Source: Bacteroidales bacterium UBA4353 (GTDB lineage: Bacteria; Bacteroidota; Bacteroidia; Bacteroidales; Paludibacteraceae). From it: a DNA stretch of 8,575 nt. The translations under genes were made by a program, and so were the position numbers. Positions 4,937 through 8,575 of this stretch are shown here, piece after piece; position 1 is the first letter of the stretch; each line of letters opens with the position of its first letter. The notes below the pieces were generated by a model. That model saw only the letters and a list, made by a program, of their open reading frames with translations. It had not been told where the DNA came from and did not search any database. The stretch covers positions 1-8,575 of the forward strand of contig DGSV01000078.1 of assembly GCA_002394025.1 (NCBI GenBank). Direction: 5' to 3'.

Positions 4937-6076
4937 ATGCAAGAAAACCTAAACATACAAATGGTTGACCTACGTGGTCAGTATCAAGCCATCAAGCACG
5001 ATATTGACAGTGCCATATCGTGTGTGATAGATAGTACGGCCTTTGTCAAGGGTCCTCAAGTGAGCGCTTTTGCCGAGCACCTTGCCGAGCACCTTGATGT
5101 TCGTCATGTAATTCCCGTAGCCAACGGCACCGAAGCCATTCAGATAGCCCTTATGGCGCTTGGTCTGAAACCCGGCGATGAGGTTATCACGCCCACCTTT
5201 ACTTTTATCGCCACCGCTGAAGTCGTAGCCCTGCTGGGGTTGACGCCGGTAGTGGTTGACGTGGATCCTGACACCTTCAATATCGACATCGAAGCCATTC
5301 GCCGTGCCATCACACCGCGCACAAAAGCTATCGTTCCCGTTCACCTCTTTGGTCAGTGTGCGGATATGGAACCACTGATGGACATAGCACGCGAACATAA
5401 TCTATTCATCGTAGAGGACGCCTGCCAAGCCATCGATTCCCGATATACTTTCAGCAACGGCACTACGGCAAAAGCCGGATGCATAGCCCATATCGGATGT
5501 ACATCGTTCTTTCCGTCCAAAAACCTCGGATGTTATGGCGATGGTGGAGCTATATTTACCAACGACGACCGGCTCGCCGAGCAGTGCCGCGTGATAGCTA
5601 ACCATGGCATGGTGGTGAGATATCACCATGAACTGATAGGTGTCAATAGTCGTCTGGACAGCATCCAGGCCGCGGTGCTCGATGTCAAACTACAGCACCT
5701 TGACGAATATACCGCAGCGCGCCAACGAGCCGCAGCATACTATGACGAGCACCTTGGAGATATTGAGGAATTGCAGATTCCTATGCGCAGTGCCAACAGC
5801 ACTCACGTATTTCACCAATATACACTACGCGTGAAAAACGGACAGCGCGACGCATTACGACAATACCTTGCCGACAAGGCAATACCAAGCATGATATACT
5901 ACCCCATCCCGCTCCATAGGCAAAAGGCATACCTTGACGCGAGATATACGCCCGACATGTTCCCTAATGCCGAGACGATAGTTGACGAAGTACTCAGTCT
6001 GCCAATGCATACTGAACTCACAGAAAAACAGTTGGAGTATATATGTTCGGCAATACATCGGTTTTTTAAGAACTAA
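4937..6076 (+). CDS. DegT/DnrJ/EryC1/StrS aminotransferase (WbpE-like)
   Basis: PLP-dependent, fold-type I enzyme that transfers an amino group from glutamate to a nucleotide-linked keto-sugar. The 379-residue product is full length. Visible motifs are NGTEA (63-67, PLP phosphate loop), PTFTFIATAE (86-95), VHLFGQCADM (135-144), VEDACQA (159-165, Asp161 pairing with the PLP ring nitrogen), CTSFFPSKNLGCYGDGGA (188-205, with Lys195 as the Schiff-base lysine), RYHHELIGVNSRLD (228-241) and YYPIPLH (321-327). CADM, SFFPSK-LGCYGDGGAIFTND and RYHH-GVNSRLD closely recall WbpE, which acts on UDP-3-keto-GlcNAcA in surface polysaccharide synthesis. The exact substrate cannot be read here. No other sugar-pathway gene is in the window. 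It lies 63 bp after the YbbR-protein gene and 15 bp before rpoN. A weak -7-like tagttttt lies at 4909-4916, so it may have its own promoter. Confidence 0.9.
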   Translation: MQENLNIQMVDLRGQYQAIKHDIDSAISCVIDSTAFVKGPQVSAFAEHLAEHLDVRHVIPVANGTEAIQIALMALGLKPGDEVITPTFTFIATAEVVALLGLTPVVVDVDPDTFNIDIEAIRRAITPRTKAIVPVHLFGQCADMEPLMDIAREHNLFIVEDACQAIDSRYTFSNGTTAKAGCIAHIGCTSFFPSKNLGCYGDGGAIFTNDDRLAEQCRVIANHGMVVRYHHELIGVNSRLDSIQAAVLDVKLQHLDEYTAARQRAAAYYDEHLGDIEELQIPMRSANSTHVFHQYTLRVKNGQRDALRQYLADKAIPSMIYYPIPLHRQKAYLDARYTPDMFPNAETIVDEVLSLPMHTELTEKQLEYICSAIHRFFKN

Positions 6077-6091
6077 GACACGTAACAAGTC

Positions 6092-7567
6092 ATGGACCTC
6101 AACAACAAACTCATACAACAGCAGTCGCAACAGATGAAACTCTCGCCAGCGCAAATGCAGGCGATGAAAATCCTCGAGTTACCCGTGCAGCAACTTGAGG
6201 ACCGCATCAATACCGAGCTGAGCGAAAACGAGGCTTTGGAAGAAAGCGACGGCATTGATGACGAGGATTTCAACACCGACACTGAAGACTATGACGACAA
6301 CGACAAAGACGGAGATGATGACTTCGTAACGGACTGGACGGACTATATCGATGACGACGAATCACCGGAATATACACGTCATGCCAATAACTACTCCGAC
6401 GACGATGAAGAACATCAAATTCCCGTCACCGCACAACAGAGCTTTCAGGAGCAGTTGCTCGACCAGTGGCACACGCAGCACTTCACAGAACTCGAAGAGC
6501 AACTCGGTGACTACATCATCGGCAGCCTTGACAACTCGGGATACCTGACACGCAGCATTGAGCAACTTGTTGACGACCTCGTTTTCAGTCAGGGCGTAGA
6601 ATGTAGTGACGAACAAATGACAGCCGTAGTGCATCGCATTCAAAGCCTTGACCCACCGGGCATCGCGGCGCGCTCACTCAAAGAATGCCTACTGCTGCAA
6701 CTACAACGCAAAGCAGCCACACAACCTATCAAGGATGCCATAACAATCCTTGAGCAAGAGTTTGAAGAGTTTTCGCACCGACACTTCGACGTCATAGCCA
6801 AACATCTGCTGTTTTCCGAACAACAGATGCATGACGCCATGGCAGAAATCGAGAAACTCAATCCCAAGCCCGGCAATGCCTTCTCTGACAATATCTACGA
6901 CAGCAGCCAAGCCATAACACCTGACCTGATAGTGGAAAATCAGGACGGAGAACTCGTGGTTTCGCTCAACAACACTAACGTCCCTCAGCTACGCATCTCA
7001 CGCTCCTATTCCGACACCATGCAGGATTTTGCCGCCAACACCGCCAACCAGACCTCGCAGCGCAAGAGCGAAGTGGCATATATCAAGCAGAAAATAGATT
7101 CTGCCCGCAATTTCATCAATGCCATCACACAGCGCAACGAAACCCTGCTCAATACCATGCGAGTAATAGTAAGGCTGCAACGCGATTTTTTCCTCGAAGG
7201 CGATGAGTCGGCACTCAAACCTATGATACTGCAAGACGTGGCGGACAGGGCGCACTATGACGTATCGACAATATCACGCGTCAACAACAGCAAATATGTG
7301 CAAACGGAATTCGGCATATTTCCTCTGAAATTCTTTTTTTCAGAAGGCATGCAGAATAGTGAAGGCGACGAAATATCAACACGGGAAATCAAAAAAGCCC
7401 TCAAGGCAATCATTGATGACGAGGATAAGACTAAACCATTGCCTGACGAGAAACTCGTAGCCCTCATGCAACAACGCGGCTATCTGATAGCGCGACGCAC
7501 TATCGCCAAATACCGCGAACAGCTCAACATCCCTGTGGCCAGACTTCGCCGACAACTCAAGAAATGA
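6092..7567 (+). CDS. rpoN: RNA polymerase sigma-54 factor
   Basis: Alternative sigma factor that binds -24/-12 promoters and needs an AAA+ activator to open them. The 491-residue product has all expected regions. Region I is Gln/Leu-rich (about 1-50, LIQQQSQQMKLSPAQMQAM), the activator-interacting part. Region II is a long linker very rich in Asp and Glu (about 52-107). The core-binding domain follows (from about 115, with LGDYIIGSLDNSGYL and LDPPGIAARSLKECLLLQL). The DNA-binding helix-turn-helix region contains YDVSTISRV (389-397) and SKYVQTEFGIFPLKFFFSEG. The RpoN box ARRTIAKYRE is at 467-476, with Ile in place of the common Val. It starts 15 bp after the aminotransferase gene, and its TGA overlaps the next ATG by 4 bp, so expression is probably tied to this envelope-related cluster. 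No bEBP activator gene is in the window. Confidence 0.97.
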   Translation: MDLNNKLIQQQSQQMKLSPAQMQAMKILELPVQQLEDRINTELSENEALEESDGIDDEDFNTDTEDYDDNDKDGDDDFVTDWTDYIDDDESPEYTRHANNYSDDDEEHQIPVTAQQSFQEQLLDQWHTQHFTELEEQLGDYIIGSLDNSGYLTRSIEQLVDDLVFSQGVECSDEQMTAVVHRIQSLDPPGIAARSLKECLLLQLQRKAATQPIKDAITILEQEFEEFSHRHFDVIAKHLLFSEQQMHDAMAEIEKLNPKPGNAFSDNIYDSSQAITPDLIVENQDGELVVSLNNTNVPQLRISRSYSDTMQDFAANTANQTSQRKSEVAYIKQKIDSARNFINAITQRNETLLNTMRVIVRLQRDFFLEGDESALKPMILQDVADRAHYDVSTISRVNNSKYVQTEFGIFPLKFFFSEGMQNSEGDEISTREIKKALKAIIDDEDKTKPLPDEKLVALMQQRGYLIARRTIAKYREQLNIPVARLRRQLKK

Positions 7568-8190
7568 ACACGCGAAAAATATCAAACATAGTATCATATC
7601 TCACTCACCCGATTTTTCTGCCTCTGACCTTGGTGCTACTGCTATCGCTCAGGCAGTATCTTATTGCCGGAATGTCGCACCCTCTCTACTGGCTGCCGCA
7701 ATTGATATTCGTTGTGGTGCTCACGCTACTACTTCCGCTACTTATTATTGTTGAGATGAAACGCCGGGGCATAGTTGACGATATCATGATGCGCCGTCGC
7801 GAGACACGAACTATGCTTTACGGAGTCATGTGCCTCATATTTGCACTTATGAGCATCTCATGCCACAGACTGAACTACGACTTTATGATTAGTTTGTTCT
7901 GTGTTCAGGGAGCACTACTGATGGCGGCGATACTGCTCATCAACCTCAAATGGAAAATCAGTATTCACTGCGCCGGAGTCGGGGTTCTGACTGTGGACGC
8001 CACTCTGCTATTTCTCAGTCTGCCGGCGCAAACGACACTTATAGTTGCTTCTGTAACAACAATCATCAGCATGATCACCATCTATGCCCGTCTTGACACA
8101 GGAAGCCACACCCGGCTGCAATGCATAGCCGGCTATGCTTTAGGAACAACAGTAAGCCAAACCATCATACTCGCCAGTGCATTAATATGA
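7564..8190 (+). CDS. Multi-pass membrane protein, PAP2-like (degenerate)
   Basis: A 208-residue, very hydrophobic product with about six or seven predicted membrane segments (roughly 11-33, 42-64, 84-100, 106-127, 137-153, 156-175, 186-206) and a basic loop at 66-82 (KRRG..DD..MRRRETR). Two spots recall the type 2 phosphatidic acid phosphatase fold. KISIHCAGVG (131-140) sits where PAP2 has its SGH motif, and ARLDTGSHTRLQCIAGYALG (175-194) resembles the terminal R-x5-H-x3-D segment, with His182 kept but Gln186 where Asp is expected. The first PAP2 motif (K-x6-RP) is not evident. It may be a PAP2 relative with altered chemistry or no phosphatase activity. Its ATG overlaps the rpoN stop and its own TGA overlaps the next ATG, both by 4 bp, which suggests coupled translation across three genes. 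Membrane location is sure; the family call is tentative. Confidence 0.65.
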   Translation: MNTRKISNIVSYLTHPIFLPLTLVLLLSLRQYLIAGMSHPLYWLPQLIFVVVLTLLLPLLIIVEMKRRGIVDDIMMRRRETRTMLYGVMCLIFALMSISCHRLNYDFMISLFCVQGALLMAAILLINLKWKISIHCAGVGVLTVDATLLFLSLPAQTTLIVASVTTIISMITIYARLDTGSHTRLQCIAGYALGTTVSQTIILASALI

Positions 8191-8575
8191 TAAACAGGCA
8201 ATTAACGATATTGATATTCCTGTGTTTGGCACAAGCCGCCATAGCCCAAGAGCAGTATTTTACGCCCGTGGACCTGCGTCACAGCACTCACATAGCCAGT
8301 GGTTATTTCGGTCCTAATGCCATGCAGGTTTTTGACATATTGGACGGCAGTACTGATAGTACACTACGAGTGGAAATCGCCGGCGACTACCACTATGGTA
8401 AGTATAAAGATCATACCGTATCGGCATTCGCAAAAATCAAAATTCCCCTATTCACCAAGCGCGTCAATTTAAGTGTCTGGTGGACAGCGCAAGAATGGTA
8501 CTGGAGCACGACAGAAAAGCAACAACATAGTCGTGTCAATCCTGAATATGCCCTTCATGGTCATGCCACAGGTGA
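8187..8575 (+). CDS. Exported protein of unknown function, 5' part
   Basis: The frame opens with an ATG overlapping the previous TGA and stays open to the window edge (129 codons seen). Residues 1-20 form a clear Sec signal peptide: a short basic start (MINRQ), a hydrophobic core (LTILIFLCLAQA) and an AIA cleavage site before QEQ. There is no lipobox Cys at the cleavage site; the only Cys is at residue 13. The mature start, with PVDLRHSTHIASGYFGPNAM, then alternating polar/hydrophobic stretches (VEIAGDYHYG, FAKIKIPLFTKRVNLSVWW) rich in Tyr and Trp, suggests beta strands, perhaps an outer-membrane barrel or a periplasmic beta protein. I recall similar hypothetical proteins in Bacteroidales but no named function. 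The coupling to the PAP2-like gene and rpoN suggests a shared envelope role. Confidence 0.7.
   Translation, partial: MINRQLTILIFLCLAQAAIAQEQYFTPVDLRHSTHIASGYFGPNAMQVFDILDGSTDSTLRVEIAGDYHYGKYKDHTVSAFAKIKIPLFTKRVNLSVWWTAQEWYWSTTEKQQHSRVNPEYALHGHATG

Noticed and set aside
4970..5398. Minus-strand frames opposite the aminotransferase gene (also 5402-5629 and 5855-6154)
   Set aside because: They lie opposite strongly conserved PLP-enzyme motifs and show no motif of their own.

Overview
The window looks like a Bacteroidales chromosome segment; the genus cannot be fixed from sequence alone. Two promoters fit the Bacteroidetes TTTG / TAnnTTTG consensus, ahead of the tRNA-Ser and the transposase. The IS4-type element, the form of the sigma-54 factor and the yajC-YbbR pair also fit this group. 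The window splits into two parts. The left part (about 1-1470) is visibly AT-rich accessory DNA. The right part (from about 2690) has the more balanced composition and GC-ending codons of core genes.

Left part: the window opens inside a TatD-family nuclease that most resembles QatD, the last gene of the Qat anti-phage system. It is followed 15 bp later by a DUF2971 protein (453-1349). A strong hairpin (1437-1473) ends this unit. Facing it on the minus strand is the last 35 codons of an unidentified gene (1500-1607), with core-like codon use. It is cut at the exact left end of an insertion sequence. That element (1608-2641) is a decayed IS4-family copy with 16-bp inverted ends. Its transposase has a frameshift, lacks the middle of the catalytic domain, has Lys in place of the catalytic Glu and has a premature stop. 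The stretch 1350-1712 holds no intact gene: it contains the hairpin, the gene remnant, and the IS left end with its terminator and promoter.

The IS right end abuts the T-tract of the terminator of a tRNA-Ser(TGA) gene (minus strand, CCA encoded). The tRNA 3' end faces the accessory DNA, the usual geometry of a tRNA-associated island.

Right part: rdgB (minus) encodes the house-cleaning inosine/xanthosine triphosphate pyrophosphatase. Divergent from it runs a co-directional cluster: yajC (Sec accessory subunit), a YbbR-domain membrane-anchored protein, a WbpE-like DegT sugar aminotransferase, rpoN (sigma-54), a PAP2-like multi-pass membrane protein, and the start of an exported protein of unknown function that runs off the window. 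Several junctions overlap (17 bp, then two 4-bp ATGA overlaps), suggesting co-transcription and translational coupling. Most of these products act in or at the envelope, so rpoN sits among secretion, surface-sugar and membrane functions.

The most interesting material is the partial Qat-like defence operon with its DUF2971 partner beside tRNA-Ser, and the IS remnant that carries a third copy of its own terminal repeat at the start of the transposase gene.
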